Assembly (NCBI GenBank): GCA_040882225.1
Contig: JBBEBR010000007.1
Span: 47,509 to 111,508, forward strand
DNA: 64,000 nt
Reading direction: 5' to 3'
DNA from: Gracilimonas sp040882225
Lineage (GTDB): Bacteria; Bacteroidota; Rhodothermia; Balneolales; Balneolaceae
In this document: piece by piece, positions 25,226 to 34,221 of the stretch
Layout: each line of letters starts with the position of its first letter
How positions within the stretch are numbered: position 1 is the first letter of the stretch
Translations under genes and position numbers: made by a program
Notes under the pieces: generated by a model
Database searches by the model: none
What the model was told of the DNA's origin: nothing
The model's input: only the letters and a program-made list of their open reading frames with translations

Positions 25226-26320
25226 ATGAAGGACCAACAACTCGCAACGTTAATTCTTGAACATAGTACTGAAATCCAAAAAGGCCAAAACGTAATGGTG
25301 CAACTTATTGGCCTTAACGGAATCGAGCTTCTTCGTGCTTTGGTGGAGCAGATCAGAAAAAAAGAAGCACATCCTTTTGTTCAAATTGAAGACTCCGAAA
25401 CACAACGCCTGTTGATTGAAAACGGAAACATTGAATTCTGGAAAAATCAGGCTAAAGTTGATCAACTGCCTTTGATGAAACAAATGGATGCTTTTATTGG
25501 CATCCGGGCCTCTGAAAATATCTACGAAAATTCGATGGCGAGCAAAGAAGCCAATAAAGCTTATTCCGAGCATTTCTTGCATCCTGTTCATTTTGATGAG
25601 CGTGTTAATAATACCAACTGGACGATCATGCGGTATCCTTCGCCCTCTTTTGCGATGAATGCCAAAATGCCCACAAAAGCTTTCAAAGAGTTTTACTACA
25701 AAGCTTGCCTGGTAGATTATGCGCAGCTCGAGGAAGCCATGAAACCACTCGAAAAACGATTGCGGGCAACCGATGAAATTCATCTTAAAGGAGAAGGAAC
25801 CGACATTAAGTTTTCGGTAAAAGGCCAGAATTGGGTTCCTTGTTTTGGAAAACGAAATATTCCAGACGGCGAGCTTTTCACCTCTCCCGTTATTGATTCT
25901 ATAAACGGTGAAATTATGTATGCACCTTCCGTTTATCAGGGAAAACCATTTGAGTTTGTAAAACTGGTGGTAGAAAAAGGCGTGGTTGTAGATTTTGATT
26001 CATCCAACAATGACGCTCTAAAAGACATTCTTGATACTGATGAAGGTGCCCGCCGTTTTGGAGAATTCAGTTTTGGGTTGAACCCGGTAATTGAAAGTCC
26101 GATGTACGATATTTTGTTTGATGAAAAGATTTATGGATCAAATCACCTTACTCTTGGCAAAGATTATGAAATTGCTCCAAACGGTAACTCAAGCAACATT
26201 CACTGGGATTTAGTGTGCATTGGAGCAGATGTTTTTTTGGATGGTGAACTCGTTCGCAAAGGCCGGAAATTTATAGCAGATGACTTAAAAGGTTTAAATC
26301 CTGACCAGCTTTTAAGCTAA
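25226..26320 (+). CDS. M29 family aminopeptidase
   Basis: A cytosolic metallo-aminopeptidase of the AmpS/AmpT (M29) family, 364 aa, within the usual 360-410 range. Conserved landmarks of the bimetal centre are visible: GTDIKFSVKGQNW, then NIPDGELFTSPV (metal-binding Glu), GARRFGEFSFGLNP (Glu), SNHLTLGKDYEIAP (His, Tyr) and IHWDLVCIGADVFLDG (His and Asp). It removes N-terminal residues from peptides. No signal peptide. The ATG at 25226 follows the ABC gene by 40 bp and could be co-transcribed. Confidence 0.9.
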   Translation: MKDQQLATLILEHSTEIQKGQNVMVQLIGLNGIELLRALVEQIRKKEAHPFVQIEDSETQRLLIENGNIEFWKNQAKVDQLPLMKQMDAFIGIRASENIYENSMASKEANKAYSEHFLHPVHFDERVNNTNWTIMRYPSPSFAMNAKMPTKAFKEFYYKACLVDYAQLEEAMKPLEKRLRATDEIHLKGEGTDIKFSVKGQNWVPCFGKRNIPDGELFTSPVIDSINGEIMYAPSVYQGKPFEFVKLVVEKGVVVDFDSSNNDALKDILDTDEGARRFGEFSFGLNPVIESPMYDILFDEKIYGSNHLTLGKDYEIAPNGNSSNIHWDLVCIGADVFLDGELVRKGRKFIADDLKGLNPDQLLS

Positions 26321-26468
26321 ATTAATTTCGTTTCACCACCCCTTTATCAACAAACTGCCACTCGTTCGTTTAGAAAATGAAGCAGTAAGTGGGTGTTAAT
26401 CTATCCCCATTTGTGATAATTAAGGTGTGATTTCCTAACTTCTTCCAAAGTAACATCTGAGGTTAACT

Positions 26469-26891
26469 ATGAAAAAACGAGTAACAGGAATTGGTGGGAT
26501 TTTTTTTAAAAGTGATGATCCCGAAGTCTCCAAAAATTGGTATCGGAAACATTTAGGAATAGAGAGCGGAAAATGGGGCGGCACTTTTGAATGGCGACAT
26601 GCCGAACATCCCAACAAAAAAGGATTTACCGCCTGGAGTTTCTTTGATATGGAAACCAAGTATACCGATCCCAGCACAAAAGACTTCATGGTTAATTATC
26701 GAGTGGAAAATCTTGAAGAGCTTCTAAAAACGCTTAAAGATGAAGGCGTTGAAATTATCGGGGAAATGGAAGTTCATGAATACGGCAAGTTTGGATGGAT
26801 CATGGATCCCAATGGAATAAAGATTGAACTTTGGGAGCCAGTTGATGAGGAATATGATAAGATTAAAGGTGAGACGAATTTGTCCAGCTGA
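26469..26891 (+). CDS. VOC family protein (glyoxalase/bleomycin-resistance fold)
   Basis: A 140-aa single-domain vicinal-oxygen-chelate protein: two beta-alpha-beta-beta-beta modules beginning with TGIGGIFFKSDDPEVSKNWY and ending with YGKFGWIMDPNGIKIELWEP. The terminal Glu of IELWE is the usual metal ligand. The first-module ligand is not the classic His, and the substrate is unknown. VOC proteins include glyoxalases, dioxygenases and resistance proteins. It stands alone, convergent with clpB. Confidence 0.88.
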   Translation: MKKRVTGIGGIFFKSDDPEVSKNWYRKHLGIESGKWGGTFEWRHAEHPNKKGFTAWSFFDMETKYTDPSTKDFMVNYRVENLEELLKTLKDEGVEIIGEMEVHEYGKFGWIMDPNGIKIELWEPVDEEYDKIKGETNLSS

Positions 26892-26895
26892 ACTG

Positions 26896-26992
26896 GAATT
26901 CAAAATTATAGATTAAAAATTGAAAATTGGAGCGAAAAGTTACGCCCTTACCAATTTTAATCTTTAATCCTGAATTTTCAATCTTAAATTTT
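26896..26992. repeat. AT-rich imperfect inverted repeat between convergent genes
   Basis: A segment starting GAATTCAAAATTATAG is mirrored by CCAATTTTAATCTTTAATCC and neighbouring sequence, ending at the clpB stop codon. It may form a bidirectional terminator for the VOC and clpB genes. The reverse complement of its right arm resembles the start of the element at 60227-60302, so it is probably a dispersed family. Confidence 0.5.
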
Positions 26993-26993
26993 A

Positions 26994-29627
26994 TTAGCCT
27001 ACCCAGCTTTCTACGTCTTCCACTACTTCGGCAAAATCAATCCCGTCCCGGTTTTGATTTAGGGTAGCCTCATAATGAACCGGCCCATCACCATCGCGAC
27101 TGATTAACAACGAAGCAAGCCTGTTTGTGATATTTTGCTGAATCACTCGCTTTAATGGCCGGGCACCGTAAACTGGATCATAACCTCGAATAGCAAGCCA
27201 ATCTTTCACAGCATCGGGAACATCCAACTTTACATTATTTCGTGAAAGCATTACATGTACTTTCTTGAACTGAATATCAACAATGGAACGGATATGCTCT
27301 TTGCCCAGAGGGTGAAATACAATAGTGTCATCCACTCGATTCAGAAACTCGGGGCGGATTGTTTTCTTCAGCTGATCGATAAGCTTATTTTGCAACTCCT
27401 CGTATTTTTCATCCGTCATTTCTCCACCGGATTTCTCAATCTCATTAGAAATTAAATGAGAACCAATGTTGCTGGTCATGATAATGATGGTGTTTTTGAA
27501 ATCTACCGTAGTTCCTTTGTTATCGGTGAGTCGGCCCTCATCCAGTACTTGAAGTAAAATATTAAACACATCCGGATGCGCCTTTTCAATTTCATCCAAC
27601 AGAATTACCGAATATGGATGTCGCCGTGCAGCTTCGGTCAGTTGTCCACCTTCCTCATAACCCACATATCCCGGAGGCGCGCCAATTAAGCGGCTCACGC
27701 TGTGTTTTTCCATATATTCGCTCATGTCGATACGAATCATGTTATGCTCATCATTGAACAAAAACTCCGCAAGAGAACGAGCAAGTTCTGTTTTTCCTAC
27801 ACCGGTTGACCCTAAGAAAAAAAACGAACCAATAGGCCGGTTTTCATCCTGTAATCCAGCCCGGGATCTTCGGACGGCATTAGCCACAGCCTCGATAGCA
27901 TTATCCTGACCAATTACCCGTTTGTGCAATTCATCTTCAAGCAAAAGAAGTTTATTACGTTCACTTTGTAACATCTTTTTTACGGGGATGCCAGTCCAGC
28001 GAGCCACAATATCGGCAATATCTTCTGCATCAACTTCCTCTTTTAAAAGTGCCTGCGAATCCTGCATTTCATCCAGTTTTGTCTTTGTTGCGGCCAGATC
28101 TTTTTCCAGCTGTGAAATGGTTCCATATCTTAGCTCAGCTACCTTTTCGTAATTACCCTGACGTTCTGCTTTATCCGCCTCATTTCGTGAAGTCTCTATA
28201 GCTTGCTTTAGCTCACGCGCTTTTTGGATAAAGTCTCTCTCCTGCTCCCATTGCACACGCATAGATTTTCGCTGCTCTTCCAGATCTGCCAATTCGCGTT
28301 CAATTCCTTTTATTTTGGACTGATCCTTTTCCCGCTTCAAAGCTTCCCGTTCAATTTCAAGCTGTCGGATTTGTCGTTCAATCCCATCAAGCTCTTCGGG
28401 CAAAGAATCAATTTGTAGCCTTAAACGAGATGCAGCCTCATCAATTAAATCAATGGCTTTATCGGGTAAAAAACGATCAGCAATATAGCGGTATGAAAGT
28501 TCTGCGGCGGCAACAATGGCGGCATCAGTAATTCGAACTCCATGGTGCACTTCATACCGTTCCTGCAAGCCCCGTAAAATAGAAACCGTATCTTCCACAG
28601 ATGGTTCGCCCACTACCACCGTTTGAAGCCGGCGTTCCAGAGCCTTGTCCTTCTCTATATATTTTCGGTACTCATCAAGAGTAGTAGCGCCAATTGCGTG
28701 AAGCTCTCCACGAGCCAGTGCAGGTTTCAAAATATTTGCGGCATCCATTGCACCTTCTGTAGCGCCGGCTCCCACCAAAGTGTGAATTTCATCAATGAAT
28801 AAAATTACTTCACCGGCAGACTCCGTTACATCTTTAATTACAGCTTTAAGCCGCTCCTCGAACTCCCCACGGAATTTTGTTCCTGCCACCAAAGCTCCCA
28901 TATCCAAAGCTACAATTCGTTTAGTTTTCAGGCTTTCGGGAACATCACCCCGAACAATTCTTAAGGCCATTCCCTCAGCAATTGCGGTTTTGCCAACACC
29001 CGGTTCACCTATAAGAACCGGATTATTCTTAGTTCGCCGGCTTAAAATCTGCATCACCCTGCGAATCTCCTGATCTCGGCCTATGACAGGATCAAGCTTG
29101 TTTTTTTCGGCGAGTTCATTTAAATCGCGGGCATATTTTTTAAGTGCTCCATACCTGCTCTCCGCATTGGGATCATCTACTTTTTGGCTCCCTCTCACGT
29201 CCTTTAGCACCTTCAGAATATTTTCTTTTGTTACATTTTGCTCATTTAGGAGAGTAGCTGTATCACCTTTAATATTTGCCAGTCCAATTAATAAATGCTC
29301 CGAGCTTATGTATTCATCACCCAATTGGGATGATTCCTTTTGAGCAACATCAAATAATTCTTTTGTAGCGTTTGATAGATATTGCCCCGAAACAGATGCT
29401 CCCTGCACTTTTGGAAATTTCCCGAGCAGGGTATCAACCGACGTTTCTATAGTGGCAGTGTTTGCTCCGAGTTTATTCAATAAAGTATTTACAATACTCT
29501 CTTTGTCACTCATAAAAGCTTTCAAAATATGAGTGGGTTCTACCGCCTGATTGTTAGCACTTTGCGCAAGCTCCAGAGCTTTTTGTATGGCTTCCTGGGC
29601 TTTTAATGTAAATTTATTCAAGTTCAT
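26994..29627 (-). CDS. clpB: ATP-dependent chaperone ClpB
   Basis: A Hsp100 disaggregase that threads proteins out of aggregates together with DnaK. 877 aa, the usual length. The order is: Clp N-domain repeats (residues about 1-145), AAA1 with Walker A GEPGVGKT and Walker B VILFIDEIHTLVGAG, the long coiled-coil middle domain (about 405-525, LRLQIDSLPEELDG onwards, which distinguishes ClpB from ClpA/ClpC), AAA2 with Walker A GSTGVGKT and YVGYEEGGQLTEAARRHPYS, then the C-terminal small domain. Its neighbours include a HtrA-type protease and Hsp20, forming a stress-response cluster. No CIRCE-like operator is visible upstream. Confidence 0.97.
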   Translation of the reverse strand: MNLNKFTLKAQEAIQKALELAQSANNQAVEPTHILKAFMSDKESIVNTLLNKLGANTATIETSVDTLLGKFPKVQGASVSGQYLSNATKELFDVAQKESSQLGDEYISSEHLLIGLANIKGDTATLLNEQNVTKENILKVLKDVRGSQKVDDPNAESRYGALKKYARDLNELAEKNKLDPVIGRDQEIRRVMQILSRRTKNNPVLIGEPGVGKTAIAEGMALRIVRGDVPESLKTKRIVALDMGALVAGTKFRGEFEERLKAVIKDVTESAGEVILFIDEIHTLVGAGATEGAMDAANILKPALARGELHAIGATTLDEYRKYIEKDKALERRLQTVVVGEPSVEDTVSILRGLQERYEVHHGVRITDAAIVAAAELSYRYIADRFLPDKAIDLIDEAASRLRLQIDSLPEELDGIERQIRQLEIEREALKREKDQSKIKGIERELADLEEQRKSMRVQWEQERDFIQKARELKQAIETSRNEADKAERQGNYEKVAELRYGTISQLEKDLAATKTKLDEMQDSQALLKEEVDAEDIADIVARWTGIPVKKMLQSERNKLLLLEDELHKRVIGQDNAIEAVANAVRRSRAGLQDENRPIGSFFFLGSTGVGKTELARSLAEFLFNDEHNMIRIDMSEYMEKHSVSRLIGAPPGYVGYEEGGQLTEAARRHPYSVILLDEIEKAHPDVFNILLQVLDEGRLTDNKGTTVDFKNTIIIMTSNIGSHLISNEIEKSGGEMTDEKYEELQNKLIDQLKKTIRPEFLNRVDDTIVFHPLGKEHIRSIVDIQFKKVHVMLSRNNVKLDVPDAVKDWLAIRGYDPVYGARPLKRVIQQNITNRLASLLISRDGDGPVHYEATLNQNRDGIDFAEVVEDVESWVG

Positions 29628-29734
29628 GATTACCTCTTGTTACACCTTATTTCTGCATGAGTAAAAACACAAACCGTGCCTGTTCACGAATGTTGACATA
29701 ATTACAGTACCATTATTAAGCAGAACCAATTATT

Positions 29735-29764
29735 TTGTTTTCACTTCAGATACTGGGGTATAAT
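29735..29764 (+). promoter_or_regulatory. Putative sigma-70-like promoter for the small lipoprotein gene
   Basis: TTGTTT at 29735-29740 and TATAAT at 29759-29764 are separated by 18 bp, and the ATG follows 14 bp after the -10 box. The -10 is a perfect consensus. Bacteroidota often use a different -7 motif, so this remains a sequence match only. Confidence 0.35.
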
Positions 29765-29778
29765 AAAATTAAGAGCAT

Positions 29779-30204
29779 ATGCTAAAGTTTTCCAAATATT
29801 CCACTACAGTGCTTCTGTTCATAACATTACTGTTTCCAGGTTGCGCTTCAACAGGCTATAGTTTAACCGAGCCTCATTACTATTCTAACACTTTTGACGA
29901 AGTGGTCAAAAGTATTGATGAAGTTTTCGAATTAGAGAGACTGTCTAAAGAAAGTGCAAATATGATTGATGATGATACTTACCAAATCAATTTTTATAAA
30001 GTGTCATCACGGGAATATGTATCTGGCGCTAACTCCTATATTATCATTAATATTGTAGATACTTCTCGCACCAGTATTCAAATATACGAAGCAAGGGGCT
30101 CGGGTTTAGGTCGAAATTCCCACTCTGGAAATGTTATGCGGGATATTTATAAGGCTTTAGACAACATTCTATCACTTCAACCTAAAACAGTAGCTGTTCA
30201 ATAG
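29779..30204 (+). CDS. Small predicted lipoprotein, function unknown
   Basis: A 141-aa protein with a lipoprotein signal: hydrophobic TVLLFITLLF, then lipobox FPGC with the cysteine at about residue 22, followed by Ala-Ser. The mature part alternates beta strands and ends with a helix (GNVMRDIYKALDNIL). It contains SYIIINIVDTSRTSIQIYEA. I do not recognise a family. It is divergent from clpB, with a candidate promoter just upstream and a strong terminator just after it, so it is probably a single-gene unit. Confidence 0.72.
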   Translation: MLKFSKYSTTVLLFITLLFPGCASTGYSLTEPHYYSNTFDEVVKSIDEVFELERLSKESANMIDDDTYQINFYKVSSREYVSGANSYIIINIVDTSRTSIQIYEARGSGLGRNSHSGNVMRDIYKALDNILSLQPKTVAVQ

Positions 30205-30211
30205 TATAAAA

Positions 30212-30250
30212 AAACCCCGAGCCTTATCAGGGTTCGGGGTTTGGTTTTTC
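30212..30250 (+). terminator. Strong hairpin terminator after the small lipoprotein gene
   Basis: AAACCCCGA(G)CC pairs with GG(G)TTCGGGGTTT around a short loop, followed by GGTTTTTC. It begins 8 bp after the stop codon at 30204. The 24 nt from 30237 to 30260 recur exactly at 30428-30451. Confidence 0.8.
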
Positions 30251-30402
30251 GGGGTACAAAATCTTATAAAATATCTTACTCTGAAAGCTACATATTGTTC
30301 CCAGATTTTTGCTGTAATTTAAAGTAAAACAAAGCTACTCTTAATTTGTATTAAAAATAAGAAATCAGAAACTGATTTTCTTTCTCAATTTCTATAAATA
30401 AG

Positions 30403-30440
30403 AAACCCTGATCCATATCAGAGATCAGGGTTTGGTTTTT
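30403..30440. terminator. Hairpin terminator after the HtrA-type protease gene
   Basis: AAACCCTGATC (30403-30413) and GATCAGGGTTT (30423-30433) pair perfectly. On the minus strand it lies 17 bp past the protease stop codon and is followed by a T-rich tail. On the plus strand it shares 24 nt of trailing sequence with the terminator at 30212, so the pair may act bidirectionally. Confidence 0.75.
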
Positions 30441-30456
30441 CGGGGTACAAATATTC

Positions 30457-31935
30457 TTACAACTCAAAAGCAATATATTGAGTTATACCCTGTCTTAAAA
30501 CAGAGAGCAAAACAACTTCATCTCCTGCTTCTGTTGCTTTCTCCAGCTCAGTATAAAATTCTACTGGAGTACTTATGCTTTTCCTTTTTACAGCTGTAAC
30601 AACATCGTATTGCCTCAGGCCGCGATTAAATGCGTTGCTCGATTGCTGAATCCGCTCAACTAAAATGCCTTTCACATTTCCTTCAAGCTGCAACTGGTTG
30701 CGCATTTCAGATGTTAGGTCGGTAACAGTAAAACCAAGTTTTTGATTTAGATTTTCACTATTCCCATTACTTTTTGAAGCCGTTGCCTCTGTGGGTAATT
30801 TGCCCAAAGTTACATGTACAGTTTCTTCTTCTCCACCTCGAATAATTCCAAGCTGAATTTCATCATTGGGTTTGAAGGCAGCAATTTTTGTTCTAAAACT
30901 ACTCCAGTTTCTCACTACTTCATCATTCACAGAAACAATGATATCCTGCTCTTTTAATCCCGCTTTTTCGGCAGGCCCGTCTTTCTCAACTTCTCCAACA
31001 ATAATTCCACGCGCATTTTTTATACCAAGTGCTCGTGCCATAGTCTGGTCAACTTCACCAGCTGTAATCATACCGAGATATCCGCGAGAAACTTCGCCAT
31101 CAGCTACAAGGTCATCCATGATTCGCTTCGCAAGATCTATAGGAATTGCAAAACCAATTCCATCATTTCCTCCCGAACGTGATGCAATCGCAGAGTTAAT
31201 ACCAACCAACTCCCCATTCATATCAATGAGGGCACCTCCAGAATTACCGGGGTTTATGGCAGCATCCGTTTGGATGTAATTCCCGTAGGTAGTAAGATTT
31301 TCAAGAGACCGGCCTTTCGCACTTACAATTCCAAAGGAAACGGTATGTGCTAAATCAGCGCTTAAAGGACTTCCAATTGCTAATACAAAAGAGCCCACTT
31401 TCAAGCCGTCACTCTCGCCGATTTTGACGGTAGGAACATTCTCCATATCAATTTTTAGAACGGCAATGTCAGTGTCTGGGTCTGTTCCAATGAGCTCGGC
31501 ATTGATTTCATCGCCATTAAACATCCGAATTTTTATTTGATCTACGCCTTCAATCACATGGTTATTTGTGATGATGTAACCTTCTTCAGCTACAATAACT
31601 CCAGAGCCCAAACCTCTCCGCACATATTCCTGTGTTTCTCCATTGCCACGTTGATTAGGAAAGCCGAAAAATTGTGAGAAAGGATCCGTTCTTCTCACTT
31701 CTTCTGTCTTTTCGGTTGTAACAGTAACTACTGCCGGATTCGCTTTCTCGGCAATATTTACAATTTCATCATTCATATCCTGAAGAGTAGAAACAGGTCT
31801 TTTTTCCTCAACCTCCACCTTCGTATCATTATTCGGAAGCGTGATTGCCTCATTATTATTTGTAACCCAGTTGAAACTCAAAAGCACAATAATAGCGGCG
31901 GCTACACCGAAAATATTCTTAATTGAATTATTCAT
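30457..31935 (-). CDS. HtrA/DegQ-type periplasmic serine protease with two PDZ domains
   Basis: An envelope quality-control protease of 492 aa. It has an N-terminal hydrophobic segment (residues about 9-24, FGVAAAIIVLLSFNW) that is a signal peptide or anchor. The trypsin-like domain shows the complete triad: H126 in ITNNHVIEG, D156 in DPDTDIAVLKI and S232 in NPGNSGGALID. PDZ1 is about residues 270-375 (RGYLGMITAGEVDQ to GGEEETVHVTLG) and PDZ2 about 400-490 (FTVTDLTSEMRNQL onwards). It degrades or chaperones misfolded periplasmic proteins. It is downstream of hsp20 on the same strand, but a terminator lies between them. Degenerate start alternatives are not apparent. Confidence 0.95.
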   Translation of the reverse strand: MNNSIKNIFGVAAAIIVLLSFNWVTNNNEAITLPNNDTKVEVEEKRPVSTLQDMNDEIVNIAEKANPAVVTVTTEKTEEVRRTDPFSQFFGFPNQRGNGETQEYVRRGLGSGVIVAEEGYIITNNHVIEGVDQIKIRMFNGDEINAELIGTDPDTDIAVLKIDMENVPTVKIGESDGLKVGSFVLAIGSPLSADLAHTVSFGIVSAKGRSLENLTTYGNYIQTDAAINPGNSGGALIDMNGELVGINSAIASRSGGNDGIGFAIPIDLAKRIMDDLVADGEVSRGYLGMITAGEVDQTMARALGIKNARGIIVGEVEKDGPAEKAGLKEQDIIVSVNDEVVRNWSSFRTKIAAFKPNDEIQLGIIRGGEEETVHVTLGKLPTEATASKSNGNSENLNQKLGFTVTDLTSEMRNQLQLEGNVKGILVERIQQSSNAFNRGLRQYDVVTAVKRKSISTPVEFYTELEKATEAGDEVVLLSVLRQGITQYIAFEL

Positions 31936-32033
31936 TTAGCTATTGGATTTTCTTTTAGTTGATAAATTAATCGTTCTTTTTTTCGTGATTCTACAACGCC
32001 CAAGACAGGCGTATCGTATAAACATCACTTGAA

Positions 32034-32075
32034 AAAAAGAAACCGAAGCTGCTTCCCGGCAACTTCGGTTCTAAC
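32034..32075 (-). terminator. Rho-independent terminator of the hsp20 gene
   Basis: On the minus strand AACCGAAG and CTTCGGTT (32063-32070 and 32041-32048 on the plus strand) form an 8-bp stem, followed directly by a run of T residues. It begins 11 bp after the hsp20 stop codon. Confidence 0.85.
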
Positions 32076-32081
32076 AATCTC

Positions 32082-32504
32082 TTAGTGAATCTCGATTTGC
32101 TTCTTCACTTTATCTTCACTCTTTTTGATGGTAATGTTCAACATCCCATCTTTATAAGTCGCGTTGATGCTATCTTCATCGATGCTGTCAGGCAGATAGA
32201 AAGCTCTGCTGAACTGTCCATATCTTGACTCCACGCGGTGGAAATTCTTTCCATCTTTTTCATTTTCCAATTTTCTTTCTCCGCTTATCACTAAGCGGCC
32301 ACCCTCAAGATCTATTTTGATATCCTCTTTCTTCATGCCTGGTAATTCAGCAGATATCTGAAATTCTGTTTCCGTTTCAGAAATATCTACCGAGGGCATA
32401 AAATTATCTCTTCGATAATTCATGGAGTCGTTAAAGAATTCGTCAATCAAGTCACTGAAACCTTTCAGTTCGGTGCTGGGACGGTTATATTTTATAAGTG
32501 CCAT
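32082..32504 (-). CDS. Small heat-shock protein, Hsp20/alpha-crystallin family
   Basis: A cytosolic ATP-independent holdase that keeps unfolding proteins soluble for ClpB/DnaK. I choose ATG 32504 (MALIKYNRPSTEL, 140 aa) because AGAGG sits 8-12 bp upstream. A longer frame to 32579 has no comparable ribosome binding site. The alpha-crystallin domain spans about residues 35-135, with VDISETETEFQISAELPGMK, then LVISGERKLE and DGMLNITIKKSE near the end, plus a final I-E-I type tail (KKQIEIH) for oligomer contacts. Close to clpB and the HtrA-type protease. Confidence 0.95.
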   Translation of the reverse strand: MALIKYNRPSTELKGFSDLIDEFFNDSMNYRRDNFMPSVDISETETEFQISAELPGMKKEDIKIDLEGGRLVISGERKLENEKDGKNFHRVESRYGQFSRAFYLPDSIDEDSINATYKDGMLNITIKKSEDKVKKQIEIH

Positions 32505-32733
32505 AATTAAACCTCTTTCTAGGATTAAACTTTCGTTTAAAAACATGTTTGATTTTTTATTTAATTCACAATTAATCAAACAATGCCTATACCATTCCTC
32601 AGAGATTTTATCCTTTTGTCAGGTGGGCGAAAAAAGCCTGTTGAAATTACAGACGTTCTAAAAAGGAAAAGAAAGGATGGCAGATGAGGTTTGACGGAGA
32701 GTCAGCAGAAGAGACAATTTTGACATACCTCAC

Positions 32734-32768
32734 TTGCACCTTGCACCTTGCACCTTGCACCTTGCACC
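32734..32768. repeat. Five tandem TTGCACC heptamers
   Basis: Five perfect copies of TTGCACC, ending 4 bp from the stop codon of the DAHP synthase gene. Seven-base tandem units expand and contract easily, so copy number may vary between strains. Confidence 0.9.
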
Positions 32769-32772
32769 TAAA

Positions 32773-34131
32773 TCAACTATAACTTTTCTTCCACTCTCGG
32801 GCGATTAAAAAGGCCATTTCCAGACTTTGCTCATAATTTAGGCGGGGGTCACAAAACGTTTCGTAATTTCTGTTCAGCCCCTGCTCGTTAAGTCCGTTGG
32901 CACCTCCCACACATTCCGTTACATTATCACCGGTAAGTTCCAGGTGAACAGCGCCGAGATAACTCCCTTCCGAACGATGGATTGCAAATGCCGATTTGAT
33001 TTCATCCAGGATGTCATCAAAGTTTCTGGTTTTAACTCCACCATTAGTACTAAATGTATTTCCGTGCATAGGATCAGAGCTCCACACAACCGGAAAACCC
33101 TCTTTACGAACGGCTTTAATTAAGCCTGGAAGTTCTTTCTCAATTCGCTCTTTGCCAAAGCGAGAGATAAGTACAATTTTCCCAGCTTCATGAGTTGGAT
33201 TTAGTTTTTCAATAAGCTTGAGGGTTTCATCGATTTCAAAAGGAGGCCCAATTTTTATTCCAACCGGATTATTTATTCCGCGGAAATATTCCACATGTGC
33301 TCCATCCAAATCCCGGGTTCTGTTGCCCAGCCAAACCATATGACCACTTAAATTGAAATGCCCTTTTTTCCGGGGAACAGGACGTGTTTGAGCGGAATCG
33401 TAGTACAAATTCAAAGCTTCATGCGAAGTATAAAAATCCACCTTTTGCAGCGTCGAAAAAGTGTCCGGAGCAATGGCTTCCACAAATCGAACCGCTTTGG
33501 TGATGGATTCCACCATGGCTTCATAATCTTTGTAATACTCGTTATTGCGCATAAAATCGAGCTCCCATTGTTCGGGGTGATGCAAATCAGCAAAACCTTC
33601 ATCGGCCAGCGCCCGCAAAAAATTCAACGTTAAGCCCGCTTTATGATAACCTTCCACAAGCCTCATAGGGTCTGGAGTTCTGACACCGGATTCAGACTCA
33701 AATCCGTTAATTAAATCTCCCCGATAATTATGAATTTCCTTACCGTTAACCGTTTCAAAATCATTAGAACGAGGTTTAGCATATTGCCCGGCTATCCTTC
33801 CCACCCTTAAAACCGGAACACCCATCTCATGAATCAGGATAAAGCTCATTTGCAGCAAAACCTTCACCATATTCACAATTTTTGGAGCCCTGGTAGCGTC
33901 AAAACTTTCGGCGCAATCTCCACCCTGCAACAAAAAGGATTTTCCCGCACCCACATCCGCTAATTTTGATTTCAAAGCTTCAATTTCCCAGGAAGTTACC
34001 AATGGGGGCAAAGACTGAAGTGTCTCATAGCTTTTATCCAGATCAGACTGATTGGGATATGCAGGAAGTTGTTTTACCGGTTTTTGTTTCCAGGAGGTTG
34101 GCGACCAATCTTTGCTTGCTACTTCGTTCAT
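32773..34131 (-). CDS. Class II 3-deoxy-7-phosphoheptulonate (DAHP) synthase
   Basis: First enzyme of the shikimate pathway, condensing phosphoenolpyruvate with erythrose 4-phosphate. The 452-aa, plant/Mycobacterium-like type II form is recognised from WSPTSWKQKPVKQLPAYP at the N-terminus, FLLQGGDCAESFD (metal-binding Cys), VLRVGRIAGQYAKPRSN, YRGDLINGFE, SHEALNLYYDSAQTR, PVGIKIGPP, PVVWSSDPMHGNTF and GAVHLELTGDNVTECVGG. It is flanked on the same strand by a propeller lipoprotein 90 bp upstream; no other aromatic gene is adjacent. The tandem heptamers just past its stop are unusual. Confidence 0.95.
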   Translation of the reverse strand: MNEVASKDWSPTSWKQKPVKQLPAYPNQSDLDKSYETLQSLPPLVTSWEIEALKSKLADVGAGKSFLLQGGDCAESFDATRAPKIVNMVKVLLQMSFILIHEMGVPVLRVGRIAGQYAKPRSNDFETVNGKEIHNYRGDLINGFESESGVRTPDPMRLVEGYHKAGLTLNFLRALADEGFADLHHPEQWELDFMRNNEYYKDYEAMVESITKAVRFVEAIAPDTFSTLQKVDFYTSHEALNLYYDSAQTRPVPRKKGHFNLSGHMVWLGNRTRDLDGAHVEYFRGINNPVGIKIGPPFEIDETLKLIEKLNPTHEAGKIVLISRFGKERIEKELPGLIKAVRKEGFPVVWSSDPMHGNTFSTNGGVKTRNFDDILDEIKSAFAIHRSEGSYLGAVHLELTGDNVTECVGGANGLNEQGLNRNYETFCDPRLNYEQSLEMAFLIAREWKKSYS

Positions 34132-34221
34132 GAGTACTTTTTTTGAGTGGACATAGAAACTATCGGTTTTTTAAACTTAATGCTTGAGGAATTTTCCAAT
34201 AGCTCCCACCTATACTTATAA

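Noticed and set aside
27724..29343. Several plus-strand frames opposite clpB
   Set aside because: They lie wholly antisense to a long, strongly conserved gene and have Ser/Phe-rich shadow composition.
32505..32579. Longer Hsp20 starting at 32579
   Set aside because: The added residues are not typical of the family, while ATG 32504 has a good ribosome binding site.
32734..32768. Possible CRISPR-like array
   Set aside because: Units are 7 bp and directly tandem without spacers, so it is a simple tandem repeat.
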